A stretch of 64,000 nucleotides of DNA from Tragulus kanchil (lineage: Eukaryota > Chordata > Mammalia > Artiodactyla > Tragulidae). The position numbers were made by a program, and so were the translations under genes. The DNA is taken from NCBI GenBank assembly GCA_022376925.1, contig JAIOJX010000005.1:14412501-14476500 (forward strand), in the 5' to 3' direction. The notes beneath the pieces were generated by a model that saw nothing but the letters and a program-made list of their open reading frames with translations, made no database searches and was not told the DNA's origin. Below, piece by piece: positions 42,455-54,879 of the stretch (within the stretch, counting starts at the first letter, position 1; each line of letters starts with the position of its first letter).

Positions 42455-43898
42455 TTTAATCCTGTCATAGCATTTGTCACACAGATGGTACAGCACGACT
42501 CAGTCTCTCTCAATCGGCCACAGGAGTTGTTATCCTGGTGAATCTCTCCAGGGCCCAGTTGGTGTCCTCCTTACCACAGCTGGCCTGGGATGACTAAGAG
42601 GAAGAGAAAGTAACCAGTGAACGCCTCTCTAGACATCCTCAAAAGCAGACTCCCTTGGGAAAGGTTTGCTTGTGTTAAGTTCAGAATGTAAATTTACCTG
42701 ATGGATGCACTGGAGTATATTTTAAAGCTACACACTCTCGTGGTAAGGCAGGATGGAAGAGGAGCGGTCAAGTAGTCATGATGGTTGAAATCCTTTCCCT
42801 TCCCCTCGGTTCTCCTTGTTCCCATCCTTGGCCTTCCTTCAGGATGATGAGTCCTGAAATGGTGAGGCGAAAACTCAGGGGTCTTCCCATAAGAGACCTC
42901 TTTCACTGCAGTCACTTCCTTCCAATCCCTCCCCAAGCGACCGGGCTCAGAACAGCCAGCCCACTTTGTGAAACCAGCCCTGGGAAGGACAGAAACGCCT
43001 GATCTGTGTTTAAAAGGCAACACCATAGATTTAGAAAGAACCTGCTTTCGGGAAATTCAGAACAATCTTCTTCAAGTTCTGCCGGAGCTAGCCAGTTTCT
43101 CTTTTAGGGTCACTTGTTTGTATTAATAGAAATCCATCTGCATAAAGTGACAGTCTACGTCCCTGCTCCCCCGCCTGTCACCAGATGGAGCCTTGGTCAA
43201 AGTGGGATGCTGTCTTTCCCACAGATGCCAGCATATATAAAAAGACAAGTTATTGGTGGAAATTATAATAGATGGAGATTAGGACCATTCTAAAACAGAC
43301 TTGGATCTCTGCTTTTGACACAGGAAATGTTGTTTACACCATTTCAGTGGGATTGCCAAAAATACACCAGTTCCACGCTAAAGATAATTACTTACACTAC
43401 TTACTAACAGATAATGCATCCTTCTGAGTAAGTTTAAAAAAATGTAAAAAAGAAACTCTTCCAGTTAGCGCCTATTTATTTATCCCTTTTCACTCACCTT
43501 TCCTTGACTATGGAAATTTTTTTTTTAATTAAGAAAAGAAAACCTAACAGTAGTGAGCAAGTGATGGCGGGCTGTTCTAGGAGCATGGTCACTGGGATGC
43601 AGCTCTTCTCTTCCTCGGTCACTTCTGATGCCAGGCCTTTGGCTCTGCTAAGTCAAACAGCCTCAAGCACCCATGAGCCGCTGCATGCACATGGTGCCTG
43701 AAGCTCTGAGTCCTGGCAGAGAAATGAACGCGACGGTGCAGGGATTTTTGCAAGCACCTGGGAATCAACCCCAAAGGCTGAGAACCAGAAAACAGTGGGT
43801 CCTGGCAAGAGTGTGGAACCTTCTTTCAACCCCTTTTTATACTACAGCTAGAAGTCACCTCACCGTTTGTTACCTGCAGACCACTGATTTTCAGGTGC
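42455..43898. other. Unique intergenic DNA
   Basis: No recognised repeat or gene. Moderately higher GC around 42760-43020 and 43560-43830; minus frame 42694-43026 and plus frames at 43504-43951 have no recognisable domain. A T run occurs at 43517-43526. Confidence 0.4.
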
Positions 43899-44565
43899 AT
43901 CCTGGGCACGTGCCAATGTGCAACCTGCCTTGTGTTTTCCCAGTTCCTTGACTGGCTTCTCTTAAGAGTTTCCTGGTCTATTTTCCAGACTCCCTTAGTC
44001 GACAGGATCAAGCCCACTTGTCCAGAGCTCTTGTGACCCATCCAGAACTGGATAATCCTTTGTTTCCTCTTGCCTGAGCCTCTGCTGAAGGATCCAGAAT
44101 AGGTTAGAATTAGTTACTTTTGACCATAGACACCTGATCACAGCAGCTTAGCCAGACAGAGGCCATTTTTCTTACATGACTGGAACTCCAGAAGGACTCT
44201 CAGGCTACCTCTGAAAGTGCCCTAGGTCCTCATGAATGACCTGACCTACCATCCTCATTGTTTGATTTTCATCTTTCTGATGCAAGGTAACTTTTCCACC
44301 ACAAGAACACCAAATCTATCTATTTCCAATGAAGTTGAAAGATAAAGGTAAAGCATAAGTCACTTGAATCTGTCCTTTTTATCAGGAAAAGAAAATTTTT
44401 CATAAAGTGTCATCCAAAAAAACCTTTCAAGCTATTGGCCAATACTGAGTAACTTGATCTCCTATAATATTAAGAGAATCCGTGGAAGGAATTGTGTTTA
44501 ATTGGGTACTTTGTAACTCCAAAAGAAATTCTGGCTTTGTAATAAGGAAGAAGAGAATAAGTATT

Positions 44566-44775
44566 GGGCTCAGTGGTAAAGAACTACCTGCCAATGCAAG
44601 AGACACAGAGATGTGGGTTTGATCCCTGGATTGGGAAGATCCCCCAGAGAAGGAAATGGCAACCCACTCCAGTACTCTTGCCTGGGAAAGCCCATTTACA
44701 GAGGAGCCTGGCAGACTCAGTCCATGGGTGGCCACGAGGCGGACACAACTGAGTGACTAAGCACAAGCACAACAC
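44566..44775 (+). mobile_element. Bov-tA SINE (D13 copy A)
   Basis: It starts at gggctcagtggtaaagaact, lacking the usual ttccctggtg. It continues with gggtttgatccctggattgg, gaaatggcaacccactccag and ggacacaactgagtgact. Confidence 0.92.
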
Positions 44776-45672
44776 TGCAACCAGTAATGTGCACCACAAA
44801 CTAAGTCCAAGGAAAAAGCTGGATAATTTGGAATGATGATGCTCCACGTGCCTGACTTCCTGTGTCACCTCCATCTGGCAGCTCCTACACCCACTTCAGG
44901 ATTTTCTGGACACTGCCAGTGATTGGACTGTGTCATCCCTCCAGATCCAACTCACTGACTCACTGGCTTCCACCTTCAGCAGTCAACCCTGTAATTAAGT
45001 TCTATGATCCTGGGCACGTGCCAATGTGCAACCTGCCTTGTGTTTTCCCAGTTCCTTGACTGGCTTCTCTTAAGAGTTTCCTGGTCTATTTTCCAGACTC
45101 CTTAGTCGACAGGATCAAGCCCACTTGTCCAGAGCTCTTGTGACCCATCCAGAACTGGATAATCCTTTGTTTCCTCTTGCCTGAGCCTCTGCTGAAGGAT
45201 CCAGAATAGGTTAGAATTAGTTACTTTTGACCATAGACACCTGATCACAGCAGCTTAGCCAGACAGAGGCCATTTTTCTTACATGACTGGAACTCCAGAA
45301 GGACTCTCAGGCTACCTCTGAAAGTGCCCTAGGTCCTCATGAATGACCTGACCTACCATCCTCATTGTTTGATTTTCATCTTTCTGATGCAAGGTAACTT
45401 TTCCACCACAAGAACACCAAATCTATCTATTTCCAATGAAGTTGAAAGATAAAGGTAAAGCATAAGTCACTTGAATCTGTCCTTTTTATCAGGAAAAGAA
45501 AATTTTTCATAAAGTGTCATCCAAAAAAACCTTTCAAGCTATTGGCCAATACTGAGTAACTTGATCTCCTATAATATTAAGAGAATCCGTGGAAGGAATT
45601 GTGTTTAATTGGGTACTTTGTAACTCCAAAAGAAATTCTGGCTTTGTAATAAGGAAGAAGAGAATAAGTATT

Positions 45673-45882
45673 GGGCTCAGTGGTAAAGAACTACCTGCCA
45701 ATGCAAGAGACACAGAGATGTGGGTTTGATCCCTGGATTGGGAAGATCCCCCAGAGAAGGAAATGGCAACCCACTCCAGTACTCTTGCCTGGGAAAGCCC
45801 ATTTACAGAGGAGCCTGGCAGACTCAGTCCATGGGTGGCCACGAGGCGGACACAACTGAGTGACTAAGCACAAGCACAACAC
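45673..45882 (+). mobile_element. Bov-tA SINE (D13 copy B)
   Basis: Duplicate of 44566-44775 at offset 1107. Confidence 0.92.
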
Positions 45883-46499
45883 TGCAACCAGTAATGTGCA
45901 CCACAAACTAAGTCCAAGGAAAAAGCTGGATAATTTGGAATGATGATGCTCCACGTGCCTGACTTCCTGTGTCACCTCCATCTGGCAGCTCCTACACCCA
46001 CTTCAGGATTTTCTGGACACTGCCAGTGATTGGACTGTGTCATCCCTCCAGATCCAACTCACTGACTCACTGGCTTCCACCTTCAGCAGTCAACCCTGTA
46101 ATTAAGTTCTATGATCTCTACCTTCTTTACTTTTCCAACAAGCTTCATGCAAACTCATATCTTGTGGCCAGTACTATATGAGTTATGACGATAAAGGGTC
46201 TCAAACATGACGGAAAGCAAAGAGAACTGGAGGAATCGGGAAGAGTTTAATCCATAGAAGTTGACATAGAGATACTGGGAGTGAAGAAATAGGAGTAAAA
46301 ATCAAAAGTCTCCATTTATCTCTAACCCTTCATCCCAACCACAGAGGCAATTTTGGAGCTTGTTTCTGATATGCCCTGCCAAATTTTCCAACCTTTTACA
46401 AATATCTGTAGGTGAAATTTTCACAGTGGGACACAGAAGGGAGCAAGACTATACATCTGTTCTAGAATGACCAACAATGCACCTTGAATATTTTTCCAG

Positions 46500-46770
46500 A
46501 CCAGTACATAAAGGTCAACCTGATTCTGCTTGGTGTTATATGGATGTATGGAAATTTCTTAAACCCTTCTCCCGCTGAAGAGCATTTCACTTCTTTCCAG
46601 TTGTTTACCACTTATCCACAAGGATGCAGTGAACAGCTCTCTACAATGGACTTTAATCACTGGTGTGAATACATGTGTTGGACAATTTCCTGCAAGTGTA
46701 ATAAAAATTCACATTTACTGAAAAGAATGAAACTGGGATTGTCCCAGCAATCTTGGTTGCATAGGCAGAA
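46500..46770 (-). mobile_element. Possible L1 fragment, minus strand
   Basis: The run tggtgttatatggatgtatg, aagagcatttcacttctttc and acaaggatgcagtgaacagc resembles the reverse complement of an old L1 segment (compare the common gggcatttgggttgtttcc block). Divergence is high and the assignment tentative. Confidence 0.4.
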
Positions 46771-46914
46771 TAATTAAAATTATTTTCTGCTCACAAACAG
46801 CCATGTAGCTCCAAGTGAAAAGTGATTCTCCTATTCACTATCAGCTACCATTTAAAACTCAAGAGGAAAACTCCCCTCTCATTTGGTTTCTCCTTAGGGA
46901 AAAGTTAAATGATA

Positions 46915-49176
46915 TTCCTATGCCCAGAAAAGTCTGCAAGTTAATAAAAAATCATAAGATTTCTTAGTATTATGCTTTTCAAAGTGCAGGGCATGATAGG
47001 GTATGGAGATCTGAATAATTCAGAAAAGAAAACAAACCAAAACACTTGGCCTGAAAATAGCTAGAAGATTTGAATCAAAAGCTTTGTGGGCTTTCTTTTT
47101 GTTATACTGTACTGATGGAAGCCATTCAGCTAGGAAACTTTTAAGGAAAATCTTAATTTAACATTAAAATAAATTTATATATATCATGATGTACAAGTTT
47201 AAATTAACAGCTTTTTGATAAACAGGAGATCTTGAAGAGATGTTATTCTGGCTATAGGTTAGTCTGCCATCCTGGTATCTTATACATTTATCTCCACTCA
47301 GGGGTATATTTATGTGAAGGTTTCACTGGACAAACCCATTGTTTTCTTTCCATTTCTCATTTTGTAAGAAAATGTGCCTCCGTGTGTGTGCGTATCAATT
47401 TAAAAGAGCCCTACAAAGGCAATTATTTTTGAGAACCAAATGGAGAGCTTGTGGATTCAGCAGTGTTAACTACTGTTAGAGTAATACATGGTCCTATGTT
47501 GAAGTTAAGAAATATTAAGGCCAAAGGTAGCAAAATTAAATATAAACTTATATAAAGCTATGGATTGTTCAACCCTGAGTGATCTAAAAAGTTTCAAAAG
47601 AAAGAACTAAACTCAATATTTTGTAGTACCTATCCGGGGAAAGAATCTGAAAATAAAAGTGTATATCCAAATCACTGTGTTGAACACCCAAGACTAACAC
47701 AACATTGTAAATCAACTATACTTCATTTTTTAAACAGAAAAAAGATTCCCAAAAAAGAATTTAAAAGAAATATTCTGTCCATATCAAAAGGCCTATCCTG
47801 ATGTCTCCAAGCATTTATTGAAACCAGAAGTATAGCATTTCATAGCAGATTTCCTAAAGCTTTATATTTCTCTGTCATGCTCAAGGCCCGCGGAATTATA
47901 GCTATTTCTTTCACCTGTCCTGGCATTATGTAAAAGCAAATGTTTTACCTTATCCTTCTTTGTTCAGTGTCTCCCTTTATAAAGATGAATGATGACCTTG
48001 TGACTTCTGAACACCAGCGATAGGTTATTTCAGGACTTTTTTCCTCAACAGAGCAGCCTCTCTCGAATTCCTATGCCCAGAAAAGTCTAAGTTATAAATC
48101 ATAAATTTAGAAAATAGGGCAATTTATCATATTAGAAAAGAAAACAAACCAAAACACTTGGCCTGAAAATAGCTAGAAGATTTGAATCAAAAGCTTTGTG
48201 GGCTTTCTTTTTGTTATACTGTACTGATGGAAGCCATTCAGCTAGGAAACTTTTAAGGAAAATCTTAATTTAACATTAAAATAAATTTATATATATCATG
48301 ATGTACAAGTTTAAATTAACAGCTTTTTGATAAACAGGAGATCTTGAAGAGATGTTATTCTGGCTATAGGTTAGTCTGCCATCCTGGTATCTTATACATT
48401 TATCTCCACTCAGGGGTATATTTATGTGAAGGTTTCACTGGACAAACCCATTGTTTTCTTTCCATTTCTCATTTTGTAAGAAAATGTGCCTCCGTGTGTG
48501 TGCGTATCAATTTAAAAGAGCCCTACAAAGGCAATTATTTTTGAGAACCAAATGGAGAGCTTGTGGATTCAGCAGTGTTAACTACTGTTAGAGTAATACA
48601 TGGTCCTATGTTGAAGTTAAGAAATATTAAGGCCAAAGGTAGCAAAATTAAATATAAACTTATATAAAGCTATGGATTGTTCAACCCTGAGTGATCTAAA
48701 AAGTTTCAAAAGAAAGAACTAAACTCAATATTTTGTAGTACCTATCCGGGGAAAGAATCTGAAAATAAAAGTGTATATCCAAATCACTGTGTTGAACACC
48801 CAAGACTAACACAACATTGTAAATCAGCTATACTTCATTTTTTAAACAGAAAAAAGATTCCCAAAAAAGAATTTAAAAGAAATATTCTGTCCATATCAAA
48901 AGGCCTATCCTGATGTCTCCAAGCATTTATTGAAACCAGAAGTATAGCATTTCATAGCAGATTTCCTAAAGCTTTATATTTCTCTGTCATGCTCAAGGCC
49001 CGCGGAATTATAGCTATTTCTTTCACCTGTCCTGGCATTATGTAAAAGCAAATGTTTTACCTTATCCTTCTTTGTTCAGTGTCTCCCTTTATAAAGATGA
49101 ATGATGACCTTGTGACTTCTGAACACCAGCGATAGGTTATTTCAGGACTTTTTTCCTCAACAGAGCAGCCTCTCTC
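46915..49176. repeat. Tandem 1.11-kb duplication D14 with heavily degraded copy-B start
   Basis: Copy A is 46915-48064 and copy B is 48068-49176. From about 47025 the offset is a constant 1112 with a single change (atcaactata in A, atcagctata in B). In the first 110 bases of A the matching B text (48072-48145) has lost about 40 bases, in pieces scattered through the run rather than one deletion. The continuation tttttgaaaaaatc follows B only. Confidence 0.93.
47665..47735 (+). mobile_element. L1 3'-end fragment (D14 copy A)
   Basis: The run caagactaacacaacattgt followed by aaatcaactatacttc is an artiodactyl L1 terminus; the duplicate is at 48777-48847. The rest of 46916-48064 is AT-rich DNA with no recognised feature. 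Confidence 0.65.
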
Positions 49177-49789
49177 TTTTTGAAAAAATCTTGTGTCTAT
49201 TTTGGAGTTAAGCATTGGCAGTATTACCCTGGCCTCTTACTTGTGCAATGACTAAGAAAAAAAATCAGCTTCTTAAAAGGATTATCTTTTTAGTTTTTTT
49301 TTTTTTCTGTTATCCTTAAAACTCTTCGTACTTCCCCAGCTTTTTTGTTTCTATTTGCATCTGAAATCTGTTTTACTTCGTGGTCGGCTGATATGCATTC
49401 CATTTCTGTTTCCAGAGTTACTAGCATCTCGATCAGTCTTTCACAAGCAGAAACACTGAGGCACCAAAAGGCAGAGGGTTTGGCAGCTTCCGCAACTCGG
49501 GTTTTGAAGGCACTGACATCATGAGATGCTGAGATTTTCGTTCCAACCATGCTTTCCCTTTTGGTTCATAACTGACTCCTTCTGAACTCTCGGTACTTCA
49601 AGGGACGGGGTTATAAACAGTGAGCAGCTGGTGAGGCAGAAGTGGCTGTTGTATCCAGCCTCAGACACTTTGGAAGGCGTACGTTTAGCCCAGCATTCGG
49701 ATACCCTTTGTAAGAGCTGCTTAATCTTGCGAGAGGAAATCAACCCTTTCTTTGGTCTTCTTTTCTTTCAGGAGGATTATATCTTGCAC

Positions 49790-50145
49790 CGCTCCAGTAT
49801 TCTTTTTTATTTTTTAATTTTGGCCTCTATTATTGATTTTTTATTTATTTATTTTTCATCCATCTTTGTTCTCTGGCCTGTGTGGACCTCCCATTGCAGT
49901 GGTCTCTCTCATTGCAGAGCACCAGCTCTGGGCACATGCAGTCCATAATTGGGCACACCGGTCCAGCTGCTCCACAGCACATGTGATCTTCCAGGGCGGG
50001 GGATTGAACTGGTGCCCCTTGCACTGCAAGGTGGTCTCTCTACCCACTGGACCACCAGGGAAGCCCCCAGTATTCCTGCTTGGAGAATTCCACAGATAGA
50101 CCATGGGGTCGCAAAGAGTGGGACACAACTCCTTGCATCACTGAA
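49790..50145 (+). mobile_element. Bov-tA fragment split by a younger SINE
   Basis: The short left piece (gctccagtattc, 49792-49803) and right piece from 50068 (ccagtattcctgcttggaga, then ggggtcgcaaagagtgggac) are the two sides of one Bov-tA. The shared ccagtattc is the target-site duplication of the SINE at 49804-50067. The right piece is shortened and lacks the 3' tail. Confidence 0.8.
49804..50067 (-). mobile_element. CHR-like SINE, minus strand, nested in Bov-tA
   Basis: Plus text shows ttttggcctctattattgat, ttatttatttatttttcatc, ctgtgtggacctcccattgc and actggaccaccagggaagcc. It belongs to the older (AAAT)n subtype. Its body has lost a piece near catgcagtccataattgggc. Confidence 0.88.
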
Positions 50146-50149
50146 TTGG

Positions 50150-50497
50150 AGGAAGCAGGAACCCCAGATGGAGAGCTGAAAACACCTCTGTTCTAGTCTG
50201 GTTCAATGACTGTGGGACTGGAGTAGACTTTTACCCTCTCAATACTCCATTCTGTAAAATGAGTTTGGTCTTTTGGTTTTAAGCTTTTCTTCCAGTCCTA
50301 TCTACATGCTATGATTCTTCTGAGGATGAGTAAAGGCCAAAGATTTGTGAGAAATAATTCTAAGAAGTATCAGTATTCTTTCTGTCGTCTAACTTTTGTA
50401 TCATTGCTAACTGAAGACTATTGCTCTGTTAAGCAATCTTTAAAAACTGAAAACAATTCATACTACTCTTAATGACTGGTAGTATTTTCATTGGTTT
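50150..50497. other. Unique intergenic DNA
   Basis: No recognised gene or repeat. Confidence 0.4.
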
Positions 50498-52755
50498 GGG
50501 AGGGAAAAAAGTATCCTCTCATGTTGTTCATGAAAAGTATTAAACAATGAGTACGTTTAAGTGACTGTAACTGACACTGGTGGTAACATGAAGATGAGTG
50601 ACAAGTAACAGACAACCTCTGACCTCAAGTATCAGTAATACAGATGCCTGTGGCTAACTGTAATGGAGAGTATAAAGTGAGTGCAACGAATTAGTAGGAA
50701 AATTGAGAGGAGGGGCAGCTGCTCTCCGTGGGAAGATGTGGGGAAGTCTTGATGGAGAAGTTCACTTCCTGGTACACAGTAAACATTCTGCAGAATGAAG
50801 AAGGTTGCATATGAATTAGACCACTGAGATAGGTAGGAAATTAGTCATACTGACTTGAGAAAGTAAGAGATCCAGGCAGAGGCCATGGTGTGAACAAAGG
50901 TGTGGTATTTTGCACATATATGAGAAAGAGTTAATGTCCAGCCAGGTCTTCCTCCTCTCCTGTTGTTGTGGCTATCTGACCTCTAGCCCCAGCTTACTAA
51001 AGATCTCTTGGCCACTGGGTGCCCACAAGCACTTGTGTATGTGAATCTGATATTCAGTTGCCAATCAAGTCTTGACTGCCTCGTTTCTGAGCCCCACCCA
51101 CATACTAACCTCTAGATTCCTGTCCCATTTCCTGGATCTAAACCCGTATTTAATCATCAGCCTGCATGCTACAGACACTCTCATACATAAGCACTGCCTC
51201 ATCTCTTGTTCTTTCAGCAATTTAAAGATGATCCACATTCTTCTGACCTCTGTGTTCTTCAAATCACTGTGCCCCTGTGCGCAATGTGCCATTTTTTCCC
51301 TAACAAATTTCAAGTTTTTAATCTTTGATTTTCAGTAGTTTGATTGTAATGTGTCAAGTGCATTTGATTTTGAGTTTAACGCACTCGGAGTTCACTGAGC
51401 TGCTTTAATCTCTAAGTTTATGTCTCTCATCAAGTTTGGAAGTTTTCAGCACATATTTTCTGTCTCTTTCTAGAATTCCATGACATATATGTTGGAGCTT
51501 TTGATACGGCTCTATAGGTCCCTTCTGAAACTCTCTTTTTCTCTCCATTCTTCCACTTGCATATATATCTTTTTGATCTGACTTCAGGTTCACTGACTCC
51601 TTTTCTCCTGTCATTTCTATTCTGCGGGAGGGAAAAAAGTATCCTCTCATGTTGTTCATGAAAAGTATTAAACAATGAGTACGTTTAAGTGACTGTAACT
51701 GACACTGGTGGTAACATGAAGATGAGTGACAAGTAACAGACAACCTCTGACCTCAAGTATCAGTAATACAGATGCCTGTGGCTAACTGTAATGGAGAGTA
51801 TAAAGTGAGTGCAACGAATTAGTAGGAAAATTGAGAGGAGGGGCAGCTGCTCTCCGTGGGAAGATGTGGGGAAGTCTTGATGGAGAAGTTCACTTCCTGG
51901 TACACAGTAAACATTCTGCAGAATGAAGAAGGTTGCATATGAATTAGACCACTGAGATAGGTAGGAAATTAGTCATACTGACTTGAGAAAGTAAGAGATC
52001 CAGGCAGAGGCCATGGTGTGAACAAAGGTGTGGTATTTTGCACATATATGAGAAAGAGTTAATGTCCAGCCAGGTCTTCCTCCTCTCCTGTTGTTGTGGC
52101 TATCTGACCTCTAGCCCCAGCTTACTAAAGATCTCTTGGCCACTGGGTGCCCACAAGCACTTGTGTATGTGAATCTGATATTCAGTTGCCAATCAAGTCT
52201 TGACTGCCTCGTTTCTGAGCCCCACCCACATACTAACCTCTAGATTCCTGTCCCATTTCCTGGATCTAAACCCGTATTTAATCATCAGCCTGCATGCTAC
52301 AGACACTCTCATACATAAGCACTGCCTCATCTCTTGTTCTTTCAGCAATTTAAAGATGATCCACATTCTTCTGACCTCTGTGTTCTTCAAATCACTGTGC
52401 CCCTGTGCGCAATGTGCCATTTTTTCCCTAACAAATTTCAAGTTTTTAATCTTTGATTTTCAGTAGTTTGATTGTAATGTGTCAAGTGCATTTGATTTTG
52501 AGTTTAACGCACTCGGAGTTCACTGAGCTGCTTTAATCTCTAAGTTTATGTCTCTCATCAAGTTTGGAAGTTTTCAGCACATATTTTCTGTCTCTTTCTA
52601 GAATTCCATGACATATATGTTGGAGCTTTTGATACGGCTCTATAGGTCCCTTCTGAAACTCTCTTTTTTTCTGTCCATTCTTCCACTTGCATATATATTT
52701 TTTTGATCTGTCTTCAGGTTCACTGACTCCTTTTCTCCTGTCATTTCTATTCTGC
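50498..52755. repeat. Tandem 1.13-kb duplication D15
   Basis: Copy A is 50498-51625 and copy B is 51626-52755, constant offset 1128 with no spacer. Differences are confined to the last 90 bases of A: ctctttttctctccattc against ctctttttttctgtccattc, tatatctttttg against tatatttttttg, and gatctgactt against gatctgtctt. Such end-loaded errors point to poor consensus at a contig edge. Confidence 0.96.
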
Positions 52756-53780
52756 TGTTGAGCATATTCAGTACAATTTTTAAATTTGCAAATATTTTCT
52801 TTTTCAATTCTATACTTTCTAATTACTTTCCTTTTATAGTTTCTCTTTCTCTGCTAAGAACTTCTTTCTGTTCCTTACAAGCACTTTCAGATTTATTTTG
52901 TGGCTCATTGTTACAAAAGCTGCTTTAAAATGTCTTCCTGAAAATGTTAACATCTGGATCTTCTCGGGGTGGCCTATACTGCTTCTCTCTTCCACTGAGG
53001 ATTGGGTACATTTTTCCGGTTCTATGTAAGTCTGAGAAACTTTGACTTGTCTTCTGGCCATCATGAATATTATGTCATGTTGGTTCTTGTTTTCATTCTC
53101 TGGAAAGTATTGATTTTTACAATGTGCTTGATTCATCAGGCAATCCACCATGTTCAATTCAGACTGAGAGTTCTGTTTTGCCTTTTGTGGGCGGTGGTTC
53201 TAATCTCAGTTCAGCTTTTAAAGCCTTTTGTATACTGCTTTGAGTATGTCCCTTGTGTGTGCCATTTAGGGATTAATGAGAGCTGGGCTGTGGTTTACAT
53301 ATCAGTTCAGTTCACAAAGCCCTAGCTATGTTGGTTTGGGTCTGATCCACACATGCCCTTGTGTCGGTTCAAAAACAGAATTATGGATCTCCTTGTGTAG
53401 TTCTCTTCTCTCCACACTCTGGCCTCGTTTCCATGCCTTCAGTCCAGAAAGCTGTTATAGCAGTTTAGTTTCAGGCACCTGCAATGCTGACTTCTTTCCA
53501 GTTCTGTGCTAGGGGTCGCCCTCAGGGCAAATGCAAGGGAAAAGCAGTGGGGGAAAAGACCTGAGAAATTAATTCACTTTCAGGTCACTTCTCACGTTTC
53601 AACTTTCTTCTCCAACCTGCCTGTTTAGGCTTTAGGTTCGCAGGTAGCTTACTTTTTGTACTTTGTCCAGAGTTTCTAGTTACAGTTTGTCAGACAGGTA
53701 GGCTGTTGTGGGCTTGTCCTGCTCTGCCAGAGGAGGAGTCTATCAGTTCATGTGGGAAAGAACAGTTTCAGGGAGCATGG
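51305..53780 (-). mobile_element. Old L1 5' region, minus strand
   Basis: Plus-strand text aagtttttaatctttgattt, gagttcactgagctgcttta, catcaagtttggaagttttc and gatacggctctataggtccc, then tgtcttctggccatcatgaa and gcttgtcctgctctgccaga, reads as the reverse complement of an old L1M-type 5' region. Duplication D15 repeats its first 320 bases (51305-51625 and 52433-52755). A second weaker block reaches about 53780. No intact frame remains. Confidence 0.65.
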
Positions 53781-54285
53781 AGAGAAGAAAAAGGACAGAG
53801 CAGGAAGGAACTTCTGTAGGGAGGCAGGGTGGAGAGAAGGGTGCTTTAGAGAAGAAGGACTTGCTTAAAAGCCACAAGAAAAGGCAGAGATCCATGGGAG
53901 AAAGAAAATAAGAAAAATGACCTGCCTCAACAATAAAATGTTGCTAAAAGACACTAAAAGGACTCTGAAAATTAGGCCCATACATGTAGATCATAAGGTT
54001 GAAAGCCAGAGAAATCATCTGCAAGGGAATGAATTCCCCAGATTTATTTTTCACCCCTCTTTTCCCCTTTCACAGGCACTGACCCCTGGTTTATCTTAAA
54101 CACAGAGAAAGAAGGAAAGTTCTGAGGCAAAGGTTGCTCTTTTTTTTCTGATCTGAAAAGCTGGGTGAAGGGGTACTCGTGAGCCAGAAAGTAGAGAGGA
54201 GCAAGTCATGTGAGGAGGTCCATATTCTATTTATGAACCTACACAATGAATGCATGGTCAGACTGGGGAGTAAAGAGGAGGAGAC
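53781..54285. other. Purine-rich unique DNA
   Basis: The run 53754-53912 is strongly purine-rich on the plus strand (gagaagaaaaaggacagagc; ggaggcagggtggagagaag). Otherwise nothing recognised; small plus frames at 53708-54099 have low-complexity K/E/R-rich translations. Confidence 0.45.
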
Positions 54286-54288
54286 AGG

Positions 54289-54572
54289 GGCTTCCCTGAT
54301 GATCTAGTGGTTAAGAATCGTCCTGCCAATGCAGGGGTGACAGGTTCGATCCCTGGTCCAAGAAGTTCCCCTATGCTGTGGGGCCACTGGGCCATGCACC
54401 ACAGTTACTGAGCCCATGTGCCTACAGCCTGTGCTCCACGACAGGAGGTGCCACTGCAGCGAGACGCCCGGGCACCACAACGAAGAGCAGTCCCCGTTCT
54501 CTGAAACTAGAGAAGGCCTGCAAGCAGCAACGAAGACCCAGGGTAGCCATAAATAAATAAATAAATACTTTT
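54289..54572 (+). mobile_element. CHR-type SINE, near full length
   Basis: It starts ggggcttccctgatgatcta, with ggttcgatccctggtccaag, actgagcccatgtgcctaca, caacgaagagcagtccccgt and gcaacgaagacccagggtag, ending in ataaataaataaataa. This is the classical artiodactyl CHR-2-like SINE, clearly different in its 3' half from the 2905 family. Confidence 0.88.
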
Positions 54573-54689
54573 AAAAAGGAAGGGGGGCGATGGGATGCAG
54601 GGCATACATGGTGGGTGTGGCTTGGAGGAGAGGAAGGATGCTTTAAAGAAAACATTCAGTTCCTTATATGGCTGACTGTCTCACGTCTT

Positions 54690-54870
54690 GTCATGGCACA
54701 TAGGACTGTGGAGTCATATAGGATCTTTTCATCGCAATGCAGACTCTAGATTCTCTGGTGCAGGGACTCCAGAGCACACAGGCTCAGCAGTTGCGGCTTG
54801 TGGGCTCAGCTGCTCTGCGTCCCCGACATGGCAAAGCCAATTCTTAACCTCTGGACCACCAGGGAAGCCC
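54690..54870 (-). mobile_element. CHR-type SINE fragment, minus strand
   Basis: Plus text shows actccagagcacacaggctc, agcagttgcggcttgtgggc and cttaacctctggaccaccag, then ggaagcccc. It is the reverse complement of a CHR-type element. It faces the SINE at 54289 across about 120 bases. Confidence 0.8.
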
Positions 54871-54879
54871 CAGGGATGC

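Larger units (their letters stand above)
43899..46116. repeat. Tandem 1.11-kb duplication D13
   Basis: Copy A is 43899-45009 and copy B is 45006-46116, offset 1107 (1108 before one base at about 43993, where A has actccctta and B actcctta). A ends ttctatgatc and jumps back to cctgggcacg; B ends ttctatgatc and continues tctacc. One base of difference in 1.1 kb is inconsistent with an old duplication. Confidence 0.96.

Noticed and set aside
53754..53912. Purine-rich K/E/R frame as a small basic protein
   Set aside because: It is low-complexity purine DNA adjoining an L1 fragment, with no conserved start context or domain.
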